A DNA stretch of 64,000 nt, from NCBI GenBank assembly GCA_027533455.1, contig JAPZUC010000008.1:62001-126000 (forward strand), written 5' to 3'. This document shows positions 1 through 7,871 of this stretch, one piece after another. The stretch comes from Porphyrobacter sp. GTDB lineage: Bacteria; Pseudomonadota; Alphaproteobacteria; Sphingomonadales; Sphingomonadaceae. The notes under the pieces are model-generated. The model saw only the letters and a program-made list of their open reading frames with translations. It was not told the origin of the DNA and searched no databases. The position numbers were made by a program, and so were the translations under genes. Within the stretch, counting starts at the first letter, position 1. Each line of letters begins with the position of its first letter.

Positions 1-1780
1 CGATCGGCACGATCAGGCGGGTGTCCTCTGCCAGCGGGATGAACTTGCCGGGGCTGACAAAGCCATGGTCAGCGCTGTTCCAGCGCACGAGCGCTTCGAA
101 GCTGACCACGCTTTCGGTATGGGCATCGACGACCGGCTGGTAATGCAGCAACATTTCGTCGCGGCCTAGCGCCTGGCGGAGCGAGGCTTCGAGCTGGCGG
201 CGTTCTTCTGCCGATGCGTGGAGTGCGGGCTCGAAACGGCAGTGTTCGCCCCCGCCCAGATCCTTGGCTTGATAGAGCGCAAGGTCGGCGTTGCGCATCA
301 TTTCCTCGACCGTGCCGCCATCACGCGGCCCTTCGGCCGAACCGACGGTTGCACCGACATAAAGCGTGTGGTGATCGACCTGATAGGGATCGGACAAGCG
401 TTGGATCACGCGCTGGGCCAAATCGCCCACGATGCCAGCCGAGCTCGCATCGCGGATAACGATGGCGAACTCGTCGCCTCCCAATCGACCGCACATCTGG
501 TTCTCGCCCATCAGCGATTGCAGCCGCGCCGAGACCTGCGCCAGCAGCTTGTCGCCGGTCATATGGCCGAGCGAATCGTTGATGGCCTTGAAGCGGTCGA
601 GATCGACCATCAGCAGCGCGCAGCGCGTGCGCCACTGTACCGAATAGCGCAGCGCCTCACCCAGCGCCTCGGTCAGTTGCAGGCGGTTCGGCAGCTGCGT
701 CAGCGTGTCGTATCGCGCCAGATAGGCGATCTTCTCGGAGGATTTACGCTGTTCGGTAACGTCTGAACCAACCCCGCGAAAGCCCGTGAAGCGCCCCTGC
801 TCGTCGCGCATCGGGGCGCCGGAAAGCTCCCACCAGCGCTCTTCGCCAAGAATCGAGACCTGCACCAGCATGGTCGAGAAGTTCTCGCGGTTCTTGAGCC
901 GTTCAGCGAGATCATGCAGGCTTGCGGGGAACTGGCCACTGGCCCAGTTGCTTCCGGCGATCATCTCGAGCAGCGGCTTGCCTTCGATCTCGCTCTGCGC
1001 CCGGCCGAGCGCGAAAGCGAAGCGCGGGGAGACCGCGCGCAGGCGGCGTGCGGGATCGACTTCCCACAGCCAGTCCGCCTCGTTCTCCTCGAACTCGCGC
1101 AGCAGCAGCGAGACGACCTCGTCCTTTTCGATCACCGCTGCTTCAGCGAGCCGCGCTTTGACGAAAGTGGTGCGTATCTGCACCGTCGCGACGAGACTGG
1201 AAATGGTGAACAGGATCGCCGCGCCCATCGCCTCCACCTGCCCGGAGAGAGCGAGCGAACTGACCGCGCCAATTCCGAGAATACCGATATAGATCAGTAT
1301 GCTGAGCGGCGAAGTTGAAAAGACGAAGGTCGAAGAAACCATCAGCACCAGCGTCACCAGCAGCAGCGTGATTTCCTGTGCGCCGCCGGACAACAGCGGA
1401 AACCCGATCAGCGCGGCAACCCAGCTCAGCGCCCCGGCGATGGCGTTACGGTTCTGCAAGCTCTCGAGCGTCGAGTGCCCGATGTGCTCGTCCGGCTGAA
1501 CGATCAACATGTCGGTCTGGCGCGATTTGTAGAGGATCAAGGCCATCAGGCCTACCCAGGGAACCACGTAGAGAAGGCCGATCAGGGGCACAAAAACCGA
1601 AGCGACGAACACCGCCACCAACGCGTTGGCAAGTGCCCTATTGCGGCTTGCCTGTGCAAGTTCGGCATACTCGTCCTGCCGCAGGCGCAGGGCATCGAAC
1701 GCCGGATTGCGCAATAATCCGAGCACGTCGGACATCGGCAATTCAGCGGGAAGCTCCGTTGGCGGTGAAGATAGGTGCAT
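1..1780 (-). CDS. PAS-GGDEF-EAL cyclic-di-GMP signalling protein (3' end cut by window edge)
   Basis: Membrane-anchored enzyme of cyclic-di-GMP turnover. The visible 593 residues run in order: a hydrophilic N-terminus, several hydrophobic segments (about residues 50-170) that should form an integral membrane sensor, a PAS domain (about 220-340), a GGDEF domain with intact GGDEF near residue 433, and the start of an EAL domain with the motif EALVRWN near residue 560. The rest of the EAL domain lies outside the window, so phosphodiesterase residues cannot be judged. The intact GGDEF supports diguanylate cyclase activity or GTP sensing. The ATG at 1780 is chosen; in-frame GTG codons lie 6 and 15 bases upstream. 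It is divergent from nothing close and sits tail-on to glmS, which is transcribed the same way. Confidence 0.9.
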   Translation of the reverse strand, partial: MHLSSPPTELPAELPMSDVLGLLRNPAFDALRLRQDEYAELAQASRNRALANALVAVFVASVFVPLIGLLYVVPWVGLMALILYKSRQTDMLIVQPDEHIGHSTLESLQNRNAIAGALSWVAALIGFPLLSGGAQEITLLLVTLVLMVSSTFVFSTSPLSILIYIGILGIGAVSSLALSGQVEAMGAAILFTISSLVATVQIRTTFVKARLAEAAVIEKDEVVSLLLREFEENEADWLWEVDPARRLRAVSPRFAFALGRAQSEIEGKPLLEMIAGSNWASGQFPASLHDLAERLKNRENFSTMLVQVSILGEERWWELSGAPMRDEQGRFTGFRGVGSDVTEQRKSSEKIAYLARYDTLTQLPNRLQLTEALGEALRYSVQWRTRCALLMVDLDRFKAINDSLGHMTGDKLLAQVSARLQSLMGENQMCGRLGGDEFAIVIRDASSAGIVGDLAQRVIQRLSDPYQVDHHTLYVGATVGSAEGPRDGGTVEEMMRNADLALYQAKDLGGGEHCRFEPALHASAEERRQLEASLRQALGRDEMLLHYQPVVDAHTESVVSFEALVRWNSADHGFVSPGKFIPLAEDTRLIVPI

Positions 1781-1867
1781 GCCCACGGCGTACACCCTAA
1801 TCGCCAATGGTTAGGGCGCGGTAAAGCTCCGGGGAAATTCGCCTGAGAATTCCGGTTAAATGCCGGT

Positions 1868-3703
1868 CTATTCTACCGTAACCGACTTGGCGAGATTGCG
1901 CGGCTGATCGACATCGGTGCCTTTCACAACCGCCACGTGATAAGCGAGCAGTTGCACCGGCACGGCATAGACCAGCGGCACGATCAGCGGGTGGACCACC
2001 GGCATCTCGATCGTGGCGATGCAGCCCTCGCCCGCTTCGGCCAGGCCCGCCGCGTCCGAGATCAGCACCACCTGTCCGCCACGTGCGCGCACTTCCTCCA
2101 TGTTGGAGACGGTCTTCTCGAACAGCGGGCCGGACGGCGCAATAACCACCACCGGCACAGCGTCGTCGATCAGCGCGATGGGGCCATGCTTCATCTCGCC
2201 CGCGGCATACCCTTCCGCATGGATGTAGCTGATTTCCTTCAGCTTCAATGCGCCTTCCAGCGCCAGCGGATAGTCCTGACCGCGCCCCAGATAGAGCACG
2301 TCGCGCGCCGGAGCGATCAGGTGCGCCATCGCCGCGATGTCATCGTCATGCGCAAGCGCCGCGTTGAGCGCAGCGGGCGCTTCGAGCAGATGGCGCACGA
2401 TCTCGGCTTCCTGATCGCGGTTGAGGCGCCCTTTCCTGACCGCCATATGCGCCGCCAGCGCTGCAAGCACGGCAAGCTGGCAGGTGAAGGCCTTGGTCGA
2501 GGCGACGCCGATTTCCGGCCCGGCGTGGGTAGGCAGCAGCAGATCGGCCTCGCGCGCCATCGTGCTGGTCGGCACGTTTACGATAACGCCTATAGTCTGC
2601 CCGTTGGCTTTGCAGTGCCGCAGCGCTGCAAGCGTATCTGCGGTCTCCCCGCTCTGGGAGATGAACAGGGCAAGGCCACCCTCCTCGAGCACCGGATTGC
2701 GATACCGGAACTCGGAAGCAACATCGATGTCGACCGGCACGCGCGCGAACTGTTCGAACCAGTATTTCGCGACCATGCCGGCATAGAAGGAGGTGCCGCA
2801 AGCGACGATCGTCAGCCGGCGCACCGCCGAAAGGTCGAAATCGATCTGCGGCAGCGCGACCGAATTGTCCGAGCGGCGCAGATAGGAGGCCAGCGTCTGC
2901 GCCACCACGGTGGGCTGCTCGTAGATCTCTTTCTGCATGAAGTGGCGGTAATTGCCCTTCTCGACCGCCGCGGCAGAGGCCCCCGAGGCACGGATCTCTC
3001 GGGCGACGGGATTATTCTGCGCGTCGTAAACCTGCGCGCTGTCGCGCCGGATGACCACCCAGTCGCCTTCTTCCAGATAGGAGATCCGCTGGGTCAGCGG
3101 CGCGAGCGCGAGCGCGTCGGAACCGAGATACATTTCGGCCTCCTCACCCTCGGGTCCGTAACCCAGCACTAACGGCGAACCGAGGCGCGCGCCGATCAGC
3201 AGGTCGGGGTGCTGGCGGAAGGCGATGGCGAGCGCAAAAGCACCGCGCAGACGCGGCAGCACCGCACGCACGGCTGCCACCGGATCAGCCCCGGCTTCGA
3301 TCTCGGCAGAGATAAGGTGCGCGACCACCTCGCTATCGGTCTCGCTCTCGAACACCCGGCCTTTGGCAGCGAGTTCGGCGCGCAGTTCCTTGAAGTTCTC
3401 GATGATCCCGTTGTGAACGATGGCGACTTCGCCCGTCGCGTGCGGGTGGGCGTTGGCCGCGGTCGGCGCGCCGTGCGTGGCCCAGCGGGTATGAGCGATG
3501 CCGACGTTACCCGGAGCAGGATCAGCGGCGAGCACGTTAACCAGATTTGCCAACCGGCCTTCCGCACGGCGGCGCACAAGCGCGCCTTCGTGCAGGGTAC
3601 AGATACCGGCGCTGTCGTAGCCACGATATTCCATGCGCTTGAGCCCGTCGACCAGACGGTCGGCGACGCTGCTCTCACCCACGATCCCGATAATGCCGCA
3701 CAT
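1868..3703 (-). CDS. glmS: Glutamine--fructose-6-phosphate aminotransferase (isomerizing)
   Basis: Makes glucosamine-6-phosphate from fructose-6-phosphate and glutamine, the first committed step to UDP-GlcNAc for peptidoglycan and lipid A. The 611-residue protein begins MCGIIGIVG, giving the N-terminal nucleophile Cys2 after Met removal, followed by the class II amidotransferase domain (about 1-230). Two SIS sugar-isomerase domains follow (about 290-430 and 460-600), and the family C-terminus DQPRNLAKSVTVE is present. The start is fixed by the need for Cys at position 2; an AAGGA-type ribosome site lies about 12 bases upstream. Longer reading upstream (20 more codons) has no family support. 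It is divergent from cpaF across about 190 bases. No glmS ribozyme-like leader is seen. Confidence 0.97.
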   Translation of the reverse strand: MCGIIGIVGESSVADRLVDGLKRMEYRGYDSAGICTLHEGALVRRRAEGRLANLVNVLAADPAPGNVGIAHTRWATHGAPTAANAHPHATGEVAIVHNGIIENFKELRAELAAKGRVFESETDSEVVAHLISAEIEAGADPVAAVRAVLPRLRGAFALAIAFRQHPDLLIGARLGSPLVLGYGPEGEEAEMYLGSDALALAPLTQRISYLEEGDWVVIRRDSAQVYDAQNNPVAREIRASGASAAAVEKGNYRHFMQKEIYEQPTVVAQTLASYLRRSDNSVALPQIDFDLSAVRRLTIVACGTSFYAGMVAKYWFEQFARVPVDIDVASEFRYRNPVLEEGGLALFISQSGETADTLAALRHCKANGQTIGVIVNVPTSTMAREADLLLPTHAGPEIGVASTKAFTCQLAVLAALAAHMAVRKGRLNRDQEAEIVRHLLEAPAALNAALAHDDDIAAMAHLIAPARDVLYLGRGQDYPLALEGALKLKEISYIHAEGYAAGEMKHGPIALIDDAVPVVVIAPSGPLFEKTVSNMEEVRARGGQVVLISDAAGLAEAGEGCIATIEMPVVHPLIVPLVYAVPVQLLAYHVAVVKGTDVDQPRNLAKSVTVE

Positions 3704-3897
3704 AAGGGTGGCTCTTTCCTTGATTTCGTTCCGCCGCTCTAGCGCGCGACCGCTTAACAGCAACCCCCACGTCCGGACCTTGGCCGACAGCTTAGGGAAA
3801 AAAAAACCATTCCCCCCTATTCACCATGCTTCGTGACGCACCCTCGGCTTTCGCAGGGTCAGGTGCACAGATTGTTTGAGACCCTCGGGGGCTGGGA

Positions 3898-5430
3898 ATG
3901 AGCGCATTCGGCAAAAAGGGTAATGCAGGCGGAATGAAGCCGGGCGCACGGCCCGCTTTCGGCGTCGCAAGGCCAATGAAGGGTGCGGGCGCACCCCCGC
4001 GCGGAGGCGAGCAGTTCCCGCCGATCCCTGGCGAGGCTCCGGCGGCGCGTCCCGCTCCGGCAGCGGCACCCGCCCAGTCGCACCGTCCGGCTACGAGCGC
4101 GGAGGCGATCGACCGGCTCAACGAACGCATGGCAGCCGTCAACACGGGCGATTCCGAAGTCGGCGGTTTTGAAGCCAGCGTCCACAAGATCAAGGAACAG
4201 GTGCTCCCGCGCCTGCTCGAACGCATCGACCCGGAAGCGGCGGCGACCCTTTCCAAGGAAGAGCTCTCCGAGGAATTCCGCCCGATCATCATGGAAGTGT
4301 TGGCCGAGCTGAAGGTCACGCTCAACCGGCGCGAACAGTTCGCGCTGGAAAAGGTGCTGATCGACGAGCTGCTGGGCTTTGGTCCACTGGAAGAATTGCT
4401 CAACGATCCGGACGTGTCCGACATCATGGTCAACGGCCCGGACCAGACCTACATCGAAAAGAAGGGCAAACTGCAGCTCGCCCCGATCCGCTTCCGCGAC
4501 GAACAGCACCTGTTCCAGATCGCCCAGCGCATCGTGAACCAGGTCGGCCGCCGCGTTGACCAGACCACGCCGCTCGCCGACGCCCGTCTCAAGGACGGCA
4601 GCCGTGTGAACGTGATCGTCCCGCCGCTGTCGCTGCGCGGCACCGCGATCTCGATTCGTAAGTTCTCCGAAAAGCCGATCACCATCGACATGCTGCGCGA
4701 TTTCGGGTCGATGTCTGACAAGATGGCGACCGCGCTCAAGATTGCCGGCGCGTGCCGCATGAACATCGTGATCTCGGGCGGTACGGGTTCGGGTAAGACG
4801 ACCATGCTCAACGCCCTGTCGAAGATGATCGACCCTGGCGAGCGCGTGCTTACCATCGAAGACGCGGCGGAACTTCGCCTGCAGCAGCCGCACTGGCTGC
4901 CGCTCGAAACCCGTCCGCCGAACCTTGAAGGTCAAGGCGCGATCACCATCGGCGACCTTGTGAAGAACGCGCTGCGTATGCGTCCTGACCGGATCATCCT
5001 GGGGGAAATCCGCGGCGCGGAGTGCTTCGACCTTCTCGCCGCGATGAACACCGGTCACGACGGTTCGATGTGTACGCTCCACGCCAACTCCCCGCGCGAA
5101 TGCCTTGGCCGTATGGAGAACATGATCCTGATGGGCGACATCAAGATCCCCAAGGAAGCCATCAGCCGCCAGATCGCCGAATCGGTCGACCTGATCGTGC
5201 AGGTGAAGCGTCTGCGTGACGGTTCGCGCCGCACCACCAACATCACCGAGGTGATAGGGATGGAAGGCGACGTGATCGTGACGCAGGAGCTGTTCAAGTT
5301 CGAATACTTGGACGAGACCGACGACGGGAAGATTCTCGGCGAATTCCGCTCGTCGGGCCTGCGCCCCTACACGCTGGAAAAGGCGCGCCAGTTCGGCTTC
5401 GATCAGGCGTATTTGGAGGCCTGCCTCTAA
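3898..5430 (+). CDS. cpaF: Tad/Flp pilus assembly ATPase, CpaF family
   Basis: Cytoplasmic secretion ATPase that powers assembly of Flp (Tad) pili, used for adhesion. It has 510 residues: a low-complexity Pro/Ala-rich N-terminal tail (about 1-70), an N-terminal domain, then a RecA-like ATPase with Walker A GGTGSGKT near residue 295. The Asp box and Walker B region follow, with RMRPDRIILGEIRGAE and the His box TGHDGSMCTLHANS. Length and motifs match CpaF/TadA. The rest of a tad operon is not adjacent: upstream is divergent glmS and downstream is a hairpin cluster. A Flp pilin gene lies about 55 kb away at 61039. The tandem hairpins directly at the stop codon suggest a single-gene or operon-terminal unit. 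Confidence 0.95.
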   Translation: MSAFGKKGNAGGMKPGARPAFGVARPMKGAGAPPRGGEQFPPIPGEAPAARPAPAAAPAQSHRPATSAEAIDRLNERMAAVNTGDSEVGGFEASVHKIKEQVLPRLLERIDPEAAATLSKEELSEEFRPIIMEVLAELKVTLNRREQFALEKVLIDELLGFGPLEELLNDPDVSDIMVNGPDQTYIEKKGKLQLAPIRFRDEQHLFQIAQRIVNQVGRRVDQTTPLADARLKDGSRVNVIVPPLSLRGTAISIRKFSEKPITIDMLRDFGSMSDKMATALKIAGACRMNIVISGGTGSGKTTMLNALSKMIDPGERVLTIEDAAELRLQQPHWLPLETRPPNLEGQGAITIGDLVKNALRMRPDRIILGEIRGAECFDLLAAMNTGHDGSMCTLHANSPRECLGRMENMILMGDIKIPKEAISRQIAESVDLIVQVKRLRDGSRRTTNITEVIGMEGDVIVTQELFKFEYLDETDDGKILGEFRSSGLRPYTLEKARQFGFDQAYLEACL

Positions 5431-5464
5431 AGAGGCAGGCGATCCGGGCCCTCCGGCCCGGATC
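5419..5464 (+). terminator. Two back-to-back perfect hairpins at the cpaF stop codon
   Basis: The first hairpin has perfect 10-base arms (GCCTGCCTCT / AGAGGCAGGC, 5419-5428 and 5431-5440) and contains the cpaF stop codon in its loop. The second starts at the next base, with perfect 10-base arms (GATCCGGGCC / GGCCCGGATC, 5441-5450 and 5455-5464) around a CTCC loop. There is no strong T-tract after either. They could end transcription from cpaF, protect its 3' end, or stop convergent transcription. Confidence 0.7.
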
Positions 5465-5492
5465 ATTCGGCCTAACTGGGCATTTTCGTTTC

Positions 5493-5592
5493 CGAAGGCG
5501 CCTCCGCGCCTTCGTCCTCGCACTGTTCCCTTCGCCTGCGGCTATACGGGGCGCTGCGGGCGGCCGGTCGGCCTTGCGACGCCTTTGGCGTC
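5493..5592. repeat. Further hairpins downstream of cpaF
   Basis: Two more inverted repeats follow the cpaF terminator pair. CGAAGGCGC / GCGCCTTCG (5493-5501 and 5506-5514) again encloses a CTCC loop, and GACGCC / GGCGTC (5578-5583 and 5587-5592) encloses TTT. The stretch between cpaF and the next gene otherwise shows no gene. Confidence 0.55.
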
Positions 5593-5617
5593 GTTGTGGT
5601 GGCTTACGCCTCGGCCA

Positions 5618-5857
5618 CTAGCCCTTCATTACCGCTGGCAGCGCCATTGCCAGCAGCCCTGCGCCCAGCATCGCGGCGAGCACGAACAGCGTCGTCCACG
5701 GCATCCATCCCACCTTTTCGAGCTTCGACGAGCTGCGCGCGCGGGCGCGGCGGCGCTCCATCAGTGTGAAAATGCCTGCGAGCAGCCATAGCCCGCCGCC
5801 CAGCCAAGCAAGCTGCGCGGCATCGCTCATCAGTTCGAATTGCCGGATCATGTCCAT
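5618..5857 (-). CDS. Small two-helix membrane protein of unknown function
   Basis: Not recognised as a named family. The 79-residue product (start MDMIRQFELMSD) has two strong hydrophobic segments, about residues 15-34 and 54-76. A basic, Arg/Ser-rich loop (RRRARARSSSKLEK) separates them, predicting a helical hairpin with a cytoplasmic loop. The start at 5857 follows a GGGGCC stretch; a longer in-frame start at 5923 would collide with the divergent permease gene, and the internal ATG ten codons in is also possible. It is convergent with cpaF and divergent from the DMT transporter. Coding is supported by the amphipathic pattern and gene fit only. Confidence 0.6.
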   Translation of the reverse strand: MDMIRQFELMSDAAQLAWLGGGLWLLAGIFTLMERRRARARSSSKLEKVGWMPWTTLFVLAAMLGAGLLAMALPAVMKG

Positions 5858-5922
5858 CGCGGCCCCATGTAGGGTGAGGCGCGGGTTGCGCAATCCTTGG
5901 CAGAGGGCCAAGGCTGGATGCA

Positions 5923-6834
5923 ATGGATGGCACCATCGCCCGCCCCCGCCCCTTGCTTGCGCTGTTCGTGCGGCTGCTCGCCGCCTTCGCGCTGGCGACC
6001 ATGGGCATGATGGTCAAACTGGCCGGAGAGCGCGGCGCCCATCTGGTCGAACTGATCTTCTGGCGACAGGCGCTCACCGTGCTGCTGCTGGGCGCAGGCC
6101 TCGCGCTGACGGGCAGACTGGCCATGCTGAAAACCCGGCGCCTCGGTGCGCAGGCGCGGCGCGCCTTCAACGGGTTGTTTGGGATGATCTTCACCTATGG
6201 CGCGGTGCTGCTGCTTCCGCTCGCCGAGGCGACCACACTGGGCTTCACCGCACCGGTCTTTGCCGTGCTGATCGGCATGGTCCTGTTCGGCGAGAGGATC
6301 GGGCCATACCGCTGGAGCGCGGTGGTGATGGGGTTTGCCGGCGTTCTGGTGGTGATGCAGCCCTTCGCCGGGCTCCACGAAGGCGTGACCCTTGCGGGCA
6401 TCGCAGTCGGCCTCGTCGCGCCCTTCATGGTCGCGGTGATCAGCCACCAGCTTCAGGACCTCAACATAACCGAGAACCCGTGGAGCATCGTGTTCTGGTT
6501 CGCCGCACTCACAACGCCGGTTGCAGCCCTCGCCCTGCCCTTTGTCATCGCCCCGCATGATCCGGTCACATGGGCGCTTATCCTCGGCATGGGGCTGGTC
6601 GGTGCGGCAGCGCAGATGCTGCTGACGACATCGCTGCGTTTCGGTTCGGCCGCCGTGATCCTGCTGATGGATTACACCGCGTTACTGTGGGCCAGCTTCT
6701 ACGGCTACTACGTGTTCGATCGGGCCGCGCCCGCCAGCCTGTGGTTTGGCGCACCGCTGATTATCGGCGCCGGGCTGCTGATTGCCTGGCGCGAACGGCA
6801 ACTCGCCCGATCCCGGGTGCATTCCGGCGGATAG
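5923..6834 (+). CDS. DMT-superfamily (EamA) permease
   Basis: Inner-membrane carrier of the drug/metabolite transporter superfamily. The 303-residue protein carries about ten hydrophobic helices in two EamA repeats (about 10-140 and 155-290). The first repeat begins LLAALFALATMGMMVKL-like and contains the usual RQ pair after helix 2 (FWRQALTVLL). The second ends with GAGLLIAWRERQ and a basic tail, as in RhaT/RarD relatives. The substrate cannot be told from sequence; purine, amino-acid or metabolite efflux are all possible. ATG at 5923 is the third ATG in a cluster (ATG-CA-ATG-G-ATG region), so the start could shift by one codon or two. It stands alone between divergent and downstream lipoprotein genes. 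Confidence 0.85.
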   Translation: MDGTIARPRPLLALFVRLLAAFALATMGMMVKLAGERGAHLVELIFWRQALTVLLLGAGLALTGRLAMLKTRRLGAQARRAFNGLFGMIFTYGAVLLLPLAEATTLGFTAPVFAVLIGMVLFGERIGPYRWSAVVMGFAGVLVVMQPFAGLHEGVTLAGIAVGLVAPFMVAVISHQLQDLNITENPWSIVFWFAALTTPVAALALPFVIAPHDPVTWALILGMGLVGAAAQMLLTTSLRFGSAAVILLMDYTALLWASFYGYYVFDRAAPASLWFGAPLIIGAGLLIAWRERQLARSRVHSGG

Positions 6835-6898
6835 GATGGACCTTATGGCGGTCGGGACCGGTTAGATGGTCAGGACCACCACAAAGGAGCACCCTTAC

Positions 6899-7030
6899 AT
6901 GACCACCCGTACCCTGATCGCCGCGTTCGCGCTTGGCGCTGCCGCGCTCACCACCGCTGCCTGCAACACTGTCGAAGGCGCGGGCGAGGACCTGCAATCG
7001 GCTTCGCGCGAGGTGAAGGAAGAAATCTGA
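6899..7030 (+). CDS. Entericidin-like small lipoprotein, copy 1
   Basis: A 43-residue lipoprotein beginning MTTRTLIAAFALGAAALTT, with the lipobox T-A-A-C at residues 19-22. Cleavage would leave a mature Cys-Asn-Thr-Val-Glu peptide of 22 residues ending REVKEEI. This CNTVxGxGxD pattern is that of the entericidin A/B family, small lipopeptides tied to envelope stress or toxin-antitoxin-like lysis control in enterics. The role in alphaproteobacteria is unproven. A strong AAAGGAG ribosome site lies 9 bases before the ATG. A second, similar gene follows 110 bases downstream. Confidence 0.85.
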   Translation: MTTRTLIAAFALGAAALTTAACNTVEGAGEDLQSASREVKEEI

Positions 7031-7140
7031 GCGGGCCTGCGTAGCCCATCCTATCCGGCACGGGCGGCGATTCATCGCATTGTCAGGAATATTGCGGCAG
7101 GTTGTGCGTTGATCCACTAGGATTGACGAAGGACCCGCTG

Positions 7141-7272
7141 ATGATCCGCAATGTTCTGACTGCCGCCGCCCTTGCCGCCCTCGCGCTGAGCGCCACCGCC
7201 TGCAACACGGTTGACGGCATCGGTGACGATATCAAGTCGGTCGGTCAGGCCGGCAAGCGCGCGATCGACTAA
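7141..7272 (+). CDS. Entericidin-like small lipoprotein, copy 2
   Basis: Another 43-residue lipoprotein: signal MIRNVLTAAALAALALS, lipobox A-T-A-C (residues 18-21), then CNTVDGIGDDIKSVGQAGK. It shares the CNTVxGxGxD core with copy 1 but has a net basic tail (AGKRAID), whereas copy 1 ends acidic (REVKEEI). The pair therefore resembles EcnA/EcnB in having oppositely charged tails; that likeness is inference. A GAAGGA ribosome site precedes the ATG by about 7 bases. Its stop codon overlaps, on the opposite strand, the stop codon of the methyltransferase gene at 7269, so no room is left for a separate terminator. Confidence 0.85.
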   Translation: MIRNVLTAAALAALALSATACNTVDGIGDDIKSVGQAGKRAID

Positions 7273-7871
7273 ACGGGTCTATATACCAGCATGATGTTAT
7301 TGGCCGGCAGCGCATAACGCGCGCTGCGGGCGATGTGGTGTTGTGACGCAAGCGCGTCCAGCGCCTCGGCCTCTCGCAGGCCCCAGAGCGGGTTGCGCGA
7401 TTTGAGGCTGGCGTCGAATTCCCAGTTGGAAGGGGCGGTTTCAACCCCCTGCTCGATATACGGCCCGTAAAGGATCAACGGCGCCCCGCTGCCCAACAAA
7501 CGGGCAGCCCCCCGGAAAAGCCCGAGGGTCGCTTCCCACGGGCTGATGTGGACCATGTTGATGCACAATATCGCGGCAGCCTCTGAGACCGGCCACCCGT
7601 CAGGCGCGGCGGCATCGAGTTGAAGTGGGGCGGCGAGGTTGCTGCCCGCATACTCGGCGCGATAGGCCGCAATCGAGGCGAGCGCCTCGGCTGAAGGATC
7701 GGTCGGCTGCCAGTGCAGCACCGGGAAGGCCGCGGCGAAGAACACAGCGTGCTCACCCGTGCCTGCCGCAATCTCGAGCACCGTGCCGCTGTCCGGGAGC
7801 TCGCTCGCCAGCACTTCGGCGATAGGCTCCCGGTTGCGCAAGGTGGCAGGGGCATGCTGTTTCGCGCTCAC
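7269..7871 (-). CDS. DUF938 family SAM-dependent methyltransferase
   Basis: Class I methyltransferase of unknown substrate. The 200-residue protein has the DUF938 opening PATLRNREPIAEVLASEL, glycine motif I (VLEIAAGTGEHAVFFA, about residues 31-46) and the acidic turn WQPTDPS. A later NMVHISPWEA stretch and the C-terminal NNIMLVYRP strand are typical of this family. GTG at 7871 is chosen because it forms a GTGA overlap with the stop of the upstream acyl-CoA ligase gene and follows GGCAGGAG; a start nine codons earlier would overlap that gene further. Coupling implies co-expression with the ligase. Confidence 0.85.
   Translation of the reverse strand: MSAKQHAPATLRNREPIAEVLASELPDSGTVLEIAAGTGEHAVFFAAAFPVLHWQPTDPSAEALASIAAYRAEYAGSNLAAPLQLDAAAPDGWPVSEAAAILCINMVHISPWEATLGLFRGAARLLGSGAPLILYGPYIEQGVETAPSNWEFDASLKSRNPLWGLREAEALDALASQHHIARSARYALPANNIMLVYRPV

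Noticed and set aside
3704..3897. Possible glmS ribozyme or leader riboswitch
   Set aside because: No ribozyme-like conserved core; the ribozyme is known from Gram-positive bacteria.
3859..5523. Long open frame on the minus strand opposite cpaF
   Set aside because: Mirror of a strongly conserved gene in high-GC DNA; Arg/His-rich, no family features, crosses the hairpin cluster.
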